Assembly: GCA_041563315.1 (NCBI GenBank)
Contig: JBFFNE010000072.1
Span: 1 to 15,217 of the forward strand
DNA: 15,217 nt
DNA from: JBFEYJ01 sp041563315
Lineage (GTDB): Bacteria > Pseudomonadota > Gammaproteobacteria > Thiohalomonadales > Thiohalomonadaceae
Reading direction: 5' to 3'
Part shown: piece after piece, positions 1-6,974 of the stretch
Layout of the letters: every line of letters starts with the position of its first letter
How positions within the stretch are numbered: the first letter of the stretch is position 1
The notes under the pieces: generated by a model
Seen by the model: only the letters and a program-made list of their open reading frames with translations
Databases searched by the model: none
Told to the model about the DNA's origin: nothing
Translations under genes and position numbers: made by a program

Positions 1-10
1 CGGTTTAATA

Positions 11-63
11 AAAGGGGTCGGTGACAACTGATAATCATTTGCATCGACTGCTTCGTTTAAAAT
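11..63 (+). repeat. REP-like repeat, class I, left flank of RAYT 1
   Basis: A 53-bp element upstream of the first RAYT gene begins AAAGGGGTCGGTGACAAC and contains TTTGCATCGAC. A second copy lies at 6456-6508, with about 8 mismatches and no gaps. Its first ~18 bases recur inverted just after the RAYT gene (843-872), so the gene sits between inverted copies. I infer that this is the cognate recognition or REP sequence of this RAYT. The element also contains TAAAAT at 58-63, which could serve as a -10 box, but no convincing -35 box accompanies it. Confidence 0.6.
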
Positions 64-124
64 ATCCTTATATCTAGTACTCAGGAGGAGCATTATCTTG
101 GTCCCAACGCAAAAGGAGTTTGCG

Positions 125-835
125 ATGCCAAGAAAACCACGTATGTATATGGCGGGTATGCCCTGCCATGTGATCCAGCGCGGGAACAACCGCGAGGCCT
201 GCTTTTTCACTGAGCAAGATTATCTCTTCTACCTCGATTGCCTCGATGATGCCTGTCACCGTTACAAGGTGGCGTTGCATGCCTATGTCTTGATGACCAA
301 CCATGTCCACTTTCTCATGACACCGAGTGATATAGAGGGTGTCTCACGCGTAATGCAGTCGCTCGGACGCAAGTACGTGCAGTATGTGAATAAGGAGTAC
401 TGCCGTAGTGGCACCTTGTGGGAGGGTCGGCATAAGGCAAGCCTCGTTGAGGCGGATAACTATCTGCTGACGTGTATGCGCTACATTGAGTTGAATCCGG
501 TGCGAGCCGGAATGGTGATGCATCCGGGTGAGTACCCCTGGTCAAGTTATGGGGCCAACGCCCAGGGCGAGAACCAGCTAATGGTTGAGCCGCATGAGGT
601 CTTCCTTGGGCTCAGTAATCATCAGCATGAGCGTATGTATCGGTACCGTAGCTTGTTTGAGTCACAGCTTGATGAGTGCGATATCCACGCAATCAGAAAG
701 GCAACGGAGTTTTCTGTGCCGTTGGGCAGTGAACGGTTTACGCAGCAGATAGAGAAAGTGCTTGGGAGGAGTGTCGGCTATGCAAAGCGAGGCAGGCCCG
801 GTGCGAGAGAAGACGACGGGGAATACTGGTATTGA
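125..835 (+). CDS. REP-associated tyrosine transposase (RAYT 1), intact
   Basis: This is a Y1-type single-strand transposase of the IS200-like TnpA_REP family (236 aa), expected to nick and join REP hairpins. The N-terminus MPRKPR and HVIQRGNN (15-22) are family hallmarks. The metal-binding HxH lies in TNHVHFL (His60, His62). SGTLWEGR (95-102) and RYIELNPVRAG (119-129) follow, with Tyr120 the likely nucleophile, then YPWSSY (137-142). The C-terminal tail LGRSVGYAKRGRPG is complete. I chose the ATG at 125 because AAGGAG lies 6 nt upstream and the second RAYT in this window also starts with MPR(R/K)PR. An in-frame TTG at 98 also has a strong AGGAGG 9 nt upstream and would add nine residues. Inverted class I motifs flank the gene, suggesting that gene and flanks form one unit. 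Nothing looks broken, so it may be active. Confidence 0.93.
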   Translation: MPRKPRMYMAGMPCHVIQRGNNREACFFTEQDYLFYLDCLDDACHRYKVALHAYVLMTNHVHFLMTPSDIEGVSRVMQSLGRKYVQYVNKEYCRSGTLWEGRHKASLVEADNYLLTCMRYIELNPVRAGMVMHPGEYPWSSYGANAQGENQLMVEPHEVFLGLSNHQHERMYRYRSLFESQLDECDIHAIRKATEFSVPLGSERFTQQIEKVLGRSVGYAKRGRPGAREDDGEYWY

Positions 836-842
836 GAATGAT

Positions 843-872
843 ATGCATTTGTCACCGCCCCCTTTTTTCTTT
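843..872 (-). repeat. REP-like repeat, class I, inverted right flank of RAYT 1
   Basis: Read on the minus strand this is AAAAAAGGGGGCGGTGACAA followed by ATGCAT. It matches the start of the 11-63 element in opposite orientation and begins only 8 bp after the RAYT stop codon. The C-tract followed by a T-tract on the plus strand might also slow transcription leaving the RAYT gene, but I see no stable hairpin. Confidence 0.6.
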
Positions 873-908
873 CCGATTTTTTCCTGTTCCCAATGGTATT
901 ACAGGTTA

Positions 909-928
909 TGTGTGAGGTGTGTCACACA
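909..928 (+). promoter_or_regulatory. CRP-type operator and probable promoter for the VCBS lipoprotein gene
   Basis: TGTGA (911-915), a 6-bp spacer, and TCACA (922-926) form a perfect match to both CRP half-site cores, centred at 918.5. A possible -10 box CATACT (946-951) would place transcription start near 958-960, giving a class II (about -41.5) CRP geometry. TATATA at 971-976 is an alternative -10 in roughly class I spacing. A TTGACA at 981-986 has only a poor -10 partner. The half-sites are seen directly. Activation of the downstream gene by cAMP-CRP is inferred; a relative such as FNR or Vfr could bind instead. Confidence 0.6.
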
Positions 929-1089
929 AGTTATGTCAAAAGTGTCATACTTTTACCTCACAGTGAAATTTATATATCTGTTGACATCGGATGGCCATCA
1001 GCTAAGAGCAGCAACGCCAGTTTGCAATTTGGTTGTTCAATGACTGGAGGTTGTTCATAAATGCCAACAATTGCTAATGGAGTCTTGCT

Positions 1090-4000
1090 ATGTTTGCGCG
1101 AAATGGACGGTTGCCTAGGCTTATTTTAATTGCTCTATCACTGACAGGATTAAATGCCTGCGGAGGCGGTGGCAGTAGTAGCCCAACTAGTAGTGCCGGT
1201 AACATACAAAGCTATAATATGAATGTGACCGTTACGGGGGTCTTGGGAAGCGGTCTGGTCCTTCAAAACAATCTTTCTGACAATCTGGATGTTAGCAGCG
1301 ATGGCACGTATCAGTTTTCGCAGCCGATCCAGAGCGACGGTAGTTATTCAGTATTAGTTGCAAATCAACCTTCCTCACCAAGTCAAACCTGTAGTGTTGC
1401 CAATGGTAATGGTGTTGTTGTCGGTGCTGATATCTCAAATATCACCATCAGCTGTATCACAAATAATTATACCGTTGGTGGAACGATTTCTGGGCTAACC
1501 GGAAGTGTCGTACTAAAAAATAATGCTGGTGATATCAAGACAGTTACTGCCGACGGGACGTTTGCTTTCGATGTAGCTCTTCCAGATTTAAGTAGTTACT
1601 CAGTCTCTGTTGTTACCCACCCCTTAGGCCAATTGTGTAGTGTTAGTAACGGAAGTGGGGCGCTGGGTGGGACCGACGTGAATAATGTGGTGGTGGTGTG
1701 CTCAACAGCCTATACGGTTGGTGGTGTGGTGTCAGGGCTAACGAGCCAGGGCCTGGTGCTGCAGAATAATGGCGGTGATAACCTGAATATTACCGGAGAT
1801 GGAGCCTTTACTTTTACCACGCCGCTTCCTGACACGACGGCCTATTCTGTTACTGTCCTCTCCTCTCCACTTGGGCCAAAACAAGATTGCGTCATTGGTA
1901 ATGGAACAGGCAGCGTGCAGGCAGCTAATGTCTCCAATATCTCGGTAACCTGCACAATAGCGAGCAAGCATAGCGCCGGTGTTTTCTACTCTTCCCATTT
2001 TGGTCTGTCCCGGGGTTTCGGGGTTGCACTTGGCGATATCGATAGGGATGGTGATGTCGATGCCATTATAGCGCAGTCACTTTCCACCAGTGGATTGCCG
2101 AACGAAGTTTGGCTTAATGATGGGACAGGTGTAGGAAATATTTTCGGTTCTTCCCCAGCCTATACGCTTGGAATGGAGGAGAGTCGTACGGTTCAGCTGG
2201 TCGATGTTGATGGCGATCTTGACCTCGACTTGCTTGTGGGGAATAAGGGAGCAAACAGTGTCTGGATCAATCAAGGCGGAGTACAGGCAGGGGTCGAGGG
2301 TGTTTATGTCGATTCAGGCCAGGCCTTGGGTAATACACATACCAGTACCTTGGCCATAGGTGATGTGGATAATGATGGTGTTCTCGATTTCGTGGCAGGC
2401 AGTTATAACAATGTCCATGAGGTGTGGATAAACGACGGTGCGGGCGGCTTTGGTTTGTCACCGGTACAGAGTTTCGGGGACTCCGCTAGCATTTCCCGCG
2501 CAGTTAGCTTGGCCGATATGGATGGCGATGGCGATCTTGATCTGGTCGAGTCCGAGGAGACAGCCGAAGGGTTAATCGTATGGTTCAATCAGGGTTTGGC
2601 TCAGGGAGGTACTATTGGTACCTTCTCGCAATCCGCACAAGTCATGGCCGCTGATATTACACGTGCCGTTGATCTCGGGGATGTCGATGGCGATGGTGAT
2701 ATTGATGTTGTGACCGGTCACTTTAATGCAACCAAACTTTGGTTGAATGACGGCAGTGGTTCACTAACCAATTCTGCGGAAACCTTTGATGCCACTGATA
2801 TCGCTGTAGTAAAGCTGTTTGACTACGATGGCGATGGGGATCTTGATCTGATGGCGGCTAGTGACTGGGAAGAGCCTCACAAGTTGTGGCTCAACCAGAA
2901 TGGAAGTTTTACTGATTCTGGCGCGGTTTTCACTTCGGGAACAAACACCCATGATATCGCCGTTGCCGATATTGACGGCGATGGTGACCTCGATATGGTA
3001 GAAGGTTACTACGATGGTGCTCTGATGTGGTTAAACGATGGAGCGGGTGGCGTGGTAGATCCGATTCAGCATCTCTATACAGTACTAGGCAGCTGGACAA
3101 GTGATGTTGACCTTGCAGACATAGACCTGGATGGCGACCTGGACTTGATCGATGCTGGTAATGATTCCGGCAACTCTGCGTCAAATTATATTTGGCTGAA
3201 TGACGGCAGCGGGAATCTTGGTGATACAGCATCTCAATCACTTGGTAGAGAAGACACCGAAAGTATCGGTGTCGGTGATTTTAACGGCGATGGATACCCT
3301 GACCTCGTAGAAATTAATTCTAGGGGGATGAATAAGGTCCGTTTGAATAATAGAGACGGGACCTTTGCTCAATACCCCAAATCGTTTGGTTCGAGCACGG
3401 CGTGGAGCCAGACAGTGAGTGTGGGCGATGTGGATGGTGATGGCGATCTGGATGCTATTGAAGGTTTTCAAGGGGGTGGAAATACCATCTGGTTAAATGA
3501 CGGTAGTGGCAACTTGACCGATTCGGGTCAGCTTCTCGATGCCAGCTGGACGTATAGTATTGCCATGGGGGATGTCGATGGTGATGGCGATCTCGATATG
3601 GTATTCGCTGAGTACCCCACTGATGATGGTTTGTGGATTAATCAGGGCGGCGCCCAGGGTGGGATTGAAGGGACGTTCCAACAATCTTCACAAATTTTAG
3701 GTGCTAATTATGTTACGACGACAGTGAATATGGGGGATCTTGATGGGGATGGTGACCTGGATCTGGTGTTTGGTTATGCCACTCACCCGACCTCTAGCAT
3801 GGCAATTTGGTTAAATCAGGGCGGATCGCAAGGTGGCACGGAAGGGGTGTTTGTCGATACAGGAGTGAGTTTTGGCGTCAACGCAATCCATACGATAAAG
3901 CTGGGTGATGTCGACGATGATGGCGACCTGGATATTGGCGCAGTTAGTAATCCTAATACCCTTTGGCTGAATCAGGGCGGTGACCAGGGGGGAGTTATCG

Positions 4001-4155
4001 GTACCTTTGTGGACTCTGGTCTGACATTTGGAAGTCCGAATAGGAATACAATGAACATTGCTCTTGGAGATTTGGATGGTGATGGTGACCTGGACCTCGT
4101 CGAAGGATTCGATCAAGCGAACCGGATATATGAAAACATGACCTATTGGCCCTAG
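1090..4155 (+). CDS. Large VCBS/FG-GAP repeat lipoprotein
   Basis: This is an exported lipoprotein of 1021 aa. The signal peptide ends in the lipobox LNAC (Cys24), followed by a Gly/Ser linker. Three related ~80-residue beta domains follow (about 41-125, 126-206, 207-290). Each has a GLVLQNN-like strand and one Cys pair (101/122, 183/204, 267/288), probably a disulfide. From about 296 to the end run 14 VCBS/FG-GAP repeats of the form GD(V/I/L)DGDGDLD...LWLNDG, the Ca2+-binding loops of integrin-like beta-propellers, probably two seven-bladed propellers. The ribosome site ATGGAG lies 7 nt before the ATG. The product should be anchored at the outer membrane, perhaps for adhesion or glycan binding, which is inference. 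It stands alone behind a CRP-like site. The repeats are also similar at DNA level, so copy-number change by recombination is possible. Confidence 0.92.
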   Translation: MFARNGRLPRLILIALSLTGLNACGGGGSSSPTSSAGNIQSYNMNVTVTGVLGSGLVLQNNLSDNLDVSSDGTYQFSQPIQSDGSYSVLVANQPSSPSQTCSVANGNGVVVGADISNITISCITNNYTVGGTISGLTGSVVLKNNAGDIKTVTADGTFAFDVALPDLSSYSVSVVTHPLGQLCSVSNGSGALGGTDVNNVVVVCSTAYTVGGVVSGLTSQGLVLQNNGGDNLNITGDGAFTFTTPLPDTTAYSVTVLSSPLGPKQDCVIGNGTGSVQAANVSNISVTCTIASKHSAGVFYSSHFGLSRGFGVALGDIDRDGDVDAIIAQSLSTSGLPNEVWLNDGTGVGNIFGSSPAYTLGMEESRTVQLVDVDGDLDLDLLVGNKGANSVWINQGGVQAGVEGVYVDSGQALGNTHTSTLAIGDVDNDGVLDFVAGSYNNVHEVWINDGAGGFGLSPVQSFGDSASISRAVSLADMDGDGDLDLVESEETAEGLIVWFNQGLAQGGTIGTFSQSAQVMAADITRAVDLGDVDGDGDIDVVTGHFNATKLWLNDGSGSLTNSAETFDATDIAVVKLFDYDGDGDLDLMAASDWEEPHKLWLNQNGSFTDSGAVFTSGTNTHDIAVADIDGDGDLDMVEGYYDGALMWLNDGAGGVVDPIQHLYTVLGSWTSDVDLADIDLDGDLDLIDAGNDSGNSASNYIWLNDGSGNLGDTASQSLGREDTESIGVGDFNGDGYPDLVEINSRGMNKVRLNNRDGTFAQYPKSFGSSTAWSQTVSVGDVDGDGDLDAIEGFQGGGNTIWLNDGSGNLTDSGQLLDASWTYSIAMGDVDGDGDLDMVFAEYPTDDGLWINQGGAQGGIEGTFQQSSQILGANYVTTTVNMGDLDGDGDLDLVFGYATHPTSSMAIWLNQGGSQGGTEGVFVDTGVSFGVNAIHTIKLGDVDDDGDLDIGAVSNPNTLWLNQGGDQGGVIGTFVDSGLTFGSPNRNTMNIALGDLDGDGDLDLVEGFDQANRIYENMTYWP

Positions 4156-4173
4156 GCGAAGTCACGAATTAAA

Positions 4174-4187
4174 GGGGTTAGAGTGAA
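4174..4187 (+). repeat. Degenerate REP core motif (class III-like)
   Basis: GGGGTTAGAGTGAA lies 18 bp after the VCBS gene stop codon and resembles the GGGGTCAGAGTAAAA core seen near 12130, 13431 and 14921. GGGGTT here and AACCTCCCC just after it could also form a small bulged hairpin that ends transcription of the lipoprotein gene. Both readings are tentative. Confidence 0.3.
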
Positions 4188-4347
4188 CCTCCCCCTGTTT
4201 AACGACAGTTTTAATCAGCGACAATGCTGGCTAAGGAATGATCAGAAATTAAACTGGTCAGAGCAGGACAGAGAGCAATTGTTTCTAATATAGCAGAAAG
4301 CTAATGTACCAATTTATTTCAGTGCGTTACTCACACGGAAGTGACCA

Positions 4348-4401
4348 ATGCCTCGCAAACCCCGCTTTTATAACAAAGGGGACGGAGGGATTAAATTATA
4401 G
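4348..4401 (+). pseudogene. RAYT gene stub (first 8 codons) fused to a dispersed repeat
   Basis: ATG followed by seven codons encodes MPRKPRFY, the diagnostic RAYT N-terminus (RAYT 1 is MPRKPRMY, RAYT 2 is MPRRPR). Homology then stops abruptly at about 4372, where a 115-bp repeat begins. The reading frame continues through meaningless repeat sequence to TAG at 4401. This looks like the 5' scar of a third RAYT gene whose body was deleted or replaced by the repeat. The match is short, but it is at the right end of the protein and begins at an ATG. Confidence 0.55.
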
Positions 4402-4487
4402 ACAGTCGTAAACAAGTCCAGGAAAAGTTGAAATAACAGGGATAAGAATCAGTTGAACTGCTGGTGGGTTAATCAGAACCAAACATA
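4373..4487 (+). repeat. 115-bp dispersed repeat, copy A
   Basis: This copy begins ACAAAGGGGACGGAGGG and ends AATCAGAACCAAACATA. It matches 9741-9855 over its full length with scattered substitutions and no evident gaps. It starts with a GGGGAC REP-like core and abuts the RAYT stub. It contains no gene. It occupies the gap between the convergent VCBS lipoprotein and DedA genes. Confidence 0.8.
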
Positions 4488-4496
4488 AAACAAAGG

Positions 4497-4533
4497 GCAG
4501 ACTCAATTGAATGCAGATTTCAATCGAGTCTGC
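4497..4533 (-). terminator. Terminator hairpin for the SDR-DUF2141-DedA operon
   Basis: GCAGACTCAATTGAA and TTTCAATCGAGTCTGC form a ~15-bp stem with one mismatch and a 6-nt loop. The hairpin begins 4 nt beyond the DedA stop codon. On the minus strand it is followed by a moderately U-rich tail (CCCTTTGTTTTATG). Position and structure fit an intrinsic terminator, though the U-tract is interrupted. Confidence 0.7.
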
Positions 4534-4537
4534 TCCA

Positions 4538-5197
4538 TTATTGCTGATCACCTACCTTTATATTCCGGGTATTCATGTACCAGCCGGTCCACAGCAGCAG
4601 TGAAACAGTGATCGCGGTATAAATAGCGGGTTGGGGCCGCTCAAGTGTAGTGAGTGAGCCAGCATAAGTAACGACAAGGGCGTAGGGTATGGTACCCAGG
4701 GAAAACAGCGGAAGAAATTTACCAAATCTCATACGCGTTGCACCGGCCATGCAGCAGCTCACTTCCGGTAAAATTGGCAGTGCCCTGCAGCTAATTAGTA
4801 TCCATGGGGCTGAACGTTCGAAGGCCGTTTCGATCTCCGCAAGTTTGACCTTGTCCTTATAGATGCGTGTAAGCAGTGCCGTGCCGTAGTGATGACTGAT
4901 GAAGTAACCTGTTAATCCTGCCAGAAAAAACCCCGTAACTGCTGCCGCGGCACCCAGGGACCAGCCGAGGAAATACCCGGCAAGCAGCGTAATCGTCATC
5001 GTCGGTACCGCGATCAGAAGATCGGCATATAACAACAGTACCACCAACAACGCCAGGTAGAGAGGTGTGGCAGATTGTGCCTCGCTCAAGGTGTTACGTA
5101 TGTCATCCATCGACAGTACCCCACTCAGCTTTAGCAATAAAAAGGTGGAGGCGAAAAACAGCGCTAGCGCAAGCATAACCTTGAGTAGTTCTTTCAT
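4538..5197 (-). CDS. DedA/VTT-domain (TVP38/TMEM64-like) inner-membrane protein
   Basis: This is a 219-aa polytopic membrane protein with a VTT (formerly SNARE-associated) domain. Members include lipid scramblases or flippases, such as the undecaprenyl-phosphate and phospholipid translocases of the DedA superfamily. Hydrophobic segments are visible at about 5-24, 46-70, 78-100, 160-180 and 191-208. The signature region holds AGYFLG (73-78), the re-entrant GLTGYF (94-99), and CRALPILPEVSCCMAGATRMRFGKF (two parts, 137-149 and 150-161). The latter carries the family's conserved Arg, Pro and AG positions. Its ATG overlaps the stop of the upstream DUF2141 gene (ATGA), so translation is probably coupled. 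It is the last gene of a three-gene operon. The substrate is not shown by the sequence. Confidence 0.88.
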   Translation of the reverse strand: MKELLKVMLALALFFASTFLLLKLSGVLSMDDIRNTLSEAQSATPLYLALLVVLLLYADLLIAVPTMTITLLAGYFLGWSLGAAAAVTGFFLAGLTGYFISHHYGTALLTRIYKDKVKLAEIETAFERSAPWILISCRALPILPEVSCCMAGATRMRFGKFLPLFSLGTIPYALVVTYAGSLTTLERPQPAIYTAITVSLLLWTGWYMNTRNIKVGDQQ

Positions 5198-5631
5198 GGG
5201 TATATAACCTTAATGCTCACCTTGTCACTATCCGGTTTACGAATCACCGCATCCTTGAAAGAGGGAGGACCGAAGCCCAGTCGGGCGCCAGACGAAAAGC
5301 CAAGACCCTCCGCCGGTAAGATGCCGGTCCAGTTCTTGGTGACCTTACCGGAGCGATCCTGATCATGGTGAACCTTGATGGCGAAAGAGCTATCAGGCAC
5401 TGCAATGCGCAGACTGTGAGACCGCTTTGTTGCTGAGAAGCGATAGTTCCTCACGGCCTTATTATGTTTAATCGGAAACCCCTCCTCGAGGAAGATATAG
5501 ACATAAATATCACCGCCACGCGATGAGTCAATCTGCTCTACAGTCAGAGTCATCTCTCTCCATTCCATTGCAAACACCTCCTGAGATGAGAAGAACATAA
5601 GTGCCAATAGCATCAGGACTCTTAAACTCAT
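5194..5631 (-). CDS. DUF2141 family secreted protein
   Basis: This is a small exported protein (145 aa). A Sec signal peptide (MSLRVLMLLALMFFSSQEVFA) is probably cleaved near residue 21. The mature part has the DUF2141 pattern: a beta-rich body with the D-x-D-x-x-G-K motif DQDRSGK (about 90-96), and GILPAEGLGFS followed by FGPPSFKDAV. The function of the family is unknown, and the fold resembles a periplasmic or extracellular beta-sandwich. The gene begins 1 nt after the SDR stop codon and overlaps the DedA start by 4 nt, so it is firmly inside the operon. Expected location is periplasm or outer surface. Confidence 0.85.
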   Translation of the reverse strand: MSLRVLMLLALMFFSSQEVFAMEWREMTLTVEQIDSSRGGDIYVYIFLEEGFPIKHNKAVRNYRFSATKRSHSLRIAVPDSSFAIKVHHDQDRSGKVTKNWTGILPAEGLGFSSGARLGFGPPSFKDAVIRKPDSDKVSIKVIYP

Positions 5632-5632
5632 A

Positions 5633-6367
5633 TTAATACCTTCTGAGGATGCCCTTTACCAGAGAGGGTGAAAGACGCATCAACCAGGGCAACAGCCGTG
5701 CCTTACCGATGTATATTTCAGGTAGTCTTGCCTTAATACCGTTAATGATATCTGCCGCTGTTTTTTTCGGTGTGAGCTTCCCACTACCACGACCCTGAGT
5801 CATTGGTGTATCAACAAGCGGCAATATGACCTCATAGATGTGAACGTTAGTTTCTTCAAGCTGATAGCGCAGACTCTGCGAGAAGCTGTGCAGTGCTGCC
5901 TTGCTCGCGCAGTAAATGGCTGAATTGGTTTTTGGGGCCAACGCCAAGCCAGAGGAAATATTCACAACAGCCGCCTCGGGGAGTTCCAGCAGGCGAGGTA
6001 ACAGTAACGCGGTCAGCCAGACTGGGGTGAGGAAGTTCACCGTCATCTCCGGTTCGATGGCGTCGTAGCTGAAATCCTCATCGAGAAGGGTAGGGGTAAA
6101 CTGTACACCGGCGTTATTGATTATGACGCTTAGATCCGGGTGATGCGTGATTAGCTTATCTGCAAGTTCCTCTACCTGAACGCGCGAGGTGAGGTCACAG
6201 CAATATGAAGTAACAGAATCATGCCTCTCCTGCAGCTGCTCCAGCTTGATCATGTCGCGTGCAACGACCACCACCTTATGCCCCTCAGCCAGTAGATGCT
6301 GGCTGAGGGCATAGCCGATTCCAGAGGTGCCTCCAGTGACAAGAACCTTATTGTTATGCAGTTTCAT
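5633..6367 (-). CDS. Short-chain dehydrogenase/reductase (DltE-like SDR)
   Basis: This is a classical NAD(P)-dependent SDR of 244 aa. It has the cofactor-binding TGGTSGIG (11-18), NNAG (84-87), Asn111, the catalytic Ser in NISSG (137-141), and YCASK (Tyr152, Lys156). LPLVDTPM follows, matching the post-catalytic P-x-x-V-x-T segment. ARD after the second strand (37-39) suggests NADP preference, which is inference. The reading frame is open to an ATG at 6430. I prefer the ATG at 6367 because MKLHNNKVLVTGG is the family N-terminus and the extra 21 residues look unrelated. Neither start has a strong ribosome site. It is the first gene of a tight operon with DUF2141 and DedA genes. It resembles uncharacterised DltE-type oxidoreductases; the substrate is unknown. 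Confidence 0.9.
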   Translation of the reverse strand: MKLHNNKVLVTGGTSGIGYALSQHLLAEGHKVVVVARDMIKLEQLQERHDSVTSYCCDLTSRVQVEELADKLITHHPDLSVIINNAGVQFTPTLLDEDFSYDAIEPEMTVNFLTPVWLTALLLPRLLELPEAAVVNISSGLALAPKTNSAIYCASKAALHSFSQSLRYQLEETNVHIYEVILPLVDTPMTQGRGSGKLTPKKTAADIINGIKARLPEIYIGKARLLPWLMRLSPSLVKGILRRY

Positions 6368-6455
6368 ATGCTCAATCTTTCTGTTGCTTTCGGTAAGTAT
6401 CGGCATGAGTTCAGTGGGCTGCATTAACATGGGTTAATTGTGACTGCATAAAAAA

Positions 6456-6508
6456 AAAGGGGGCGGTAACAACGGATAATCGTTTGCATCGACCAGTTCG
6501 TTTACAAT
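6456..6508 (+). repeat. Solitary class I REP-like repeat
   Basis: This is a 53-bp match (about 45 identities) to the element at 11-63 upstream of RAYT 1, beginning AAAGGGGGCGGTAACAAC. No RAYT gene is attached here. It lies about 90 bp upstream of the SDR start and just before the Cache fragment. I infer that it was spread in trans by a RAYT 1-like enzyme or left by an excised copy. Confidence 0.7.
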
Positions 6509-6539
6509 CGCCTGAGGCGGCTGAAGGGCCAACTGGTGA

Positions 6540-6758
6540 GGCTGGAAATTTATCAACCCGGCGTATCCCTCACTGGAGGGCCAGTCGATGATCGATACGC
6601 GCGATGCCAAGGGCAAATTACAGGTGCGTGATTAAATCGATGCAGCGGAAAATCACGGCGCGGCTTGGGTCAGTTACTACTGGCCAAGACCCGGCACTCG
6701 CAATCCGGTGCGCGAGAAGACCTATGTCATGAAGGTGCGCGCAGGCAATGGGGAAGTG
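6540..6758 (+). pseudogene. Cache (sCache_2-like) sensor-domain fragment, broken
   Basis: Read in one frame after a TGA at 6537, the translation contains FINPAYPSLEGQSMIDTRDA, then KGKLQVRD, a TAA stop at 6633-6635, IDAAENHGAAWVSYYWPRPG, TRNPVREKTYVMKV and RAGNGEV. This is the extracellular ligand-binding Cache core, as in periplasmic sensors and chemoreceptors: a GWVDYYWPNP-like element followed by K-x-x-YV-x-x-V. The stop replaces one residue in an otherwise continuous match, and both ends are missing. The right end runs directly into the REP hairpin at 6760. It is therefore a gene relic that is unlikely to make protein. The hit is by pattern recognition, without alignment. Confidence 0.7.
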
Positions 6759-6759
6759 A

Positions 6760-6805
6760 AGGGTCAGGTATTGAATTTTGAAATCAAGTTTCAAGACCTG
6801 ACCCT
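6760..6805. repeat. REP hairpin (class IV, AGGGTCAGGT inverted pair)
   Basis: AGGGTCAGGT (6760-6769) and ACCTGACCCT (6796-6805) are perfect inverted arms. Continuing through TTGAA and TTCAA gives a 15-16-bp stem with one mismatch and a ~14-nt loop. This is a paired REP (BIME-like) element. It sits at the broken edge of the Cache fragment and downstream of the leftward SBBP gene, so it may also shape the 3' end of that transcript, although no U-tract follows. A related half-copy, GGGGACAGGTCTTT, lies at 15019-15032. Confidence 0.75.
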
Positions 6806-6974
6806 GATGTGCTTTTTCGTGCGGCGGGGCTTGTTGCGCGACCACATTATTTTTGATCCCAGACAAAGTCAAGCATCGCAATGGCGGAGGAATCCACTTC
6901 ACATTACGATGCCGAGGTAATACCGCCAGAGGATAAATGGGATCCCCTGACGGTTTGGTGCTATCCCTCGCTGA
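6806..6974. other. Non-coding spacer
   Basis: I see no supported gene here. The frame continuing from the Cache fragment stays open to 6920 but has no recognisable sequence. A minus-strand frame through the same bases is likewise unrecognised. GGGATCCC at 6939-6946 is a short palindrome only. Confidence 0.4.

Noticed and set aside
762..1043. 93-aa plus-strand ORF overlapping the end of RAYT 1
   Set aside because: It shares bases with the conserved RAYT C-terminus in another frame, then runs through the REP motif and the CRP-like site. Its composition is not protein-like.
1738..4116. Series of minus-strand ORFs opposite the VCBS gene
   Set aside because: They repeat with the period of the VCBS codons and are the complement of the repetitive calcium loops, not genes.
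6618..6902. 94-aa minus-strand ORF crossing the Cache fragment and REP hairpin
   Set aside because: Its frame is antisense to a recognisable Cache sequence and is interrupted in sense by the REP hairpin; no family was recognised.
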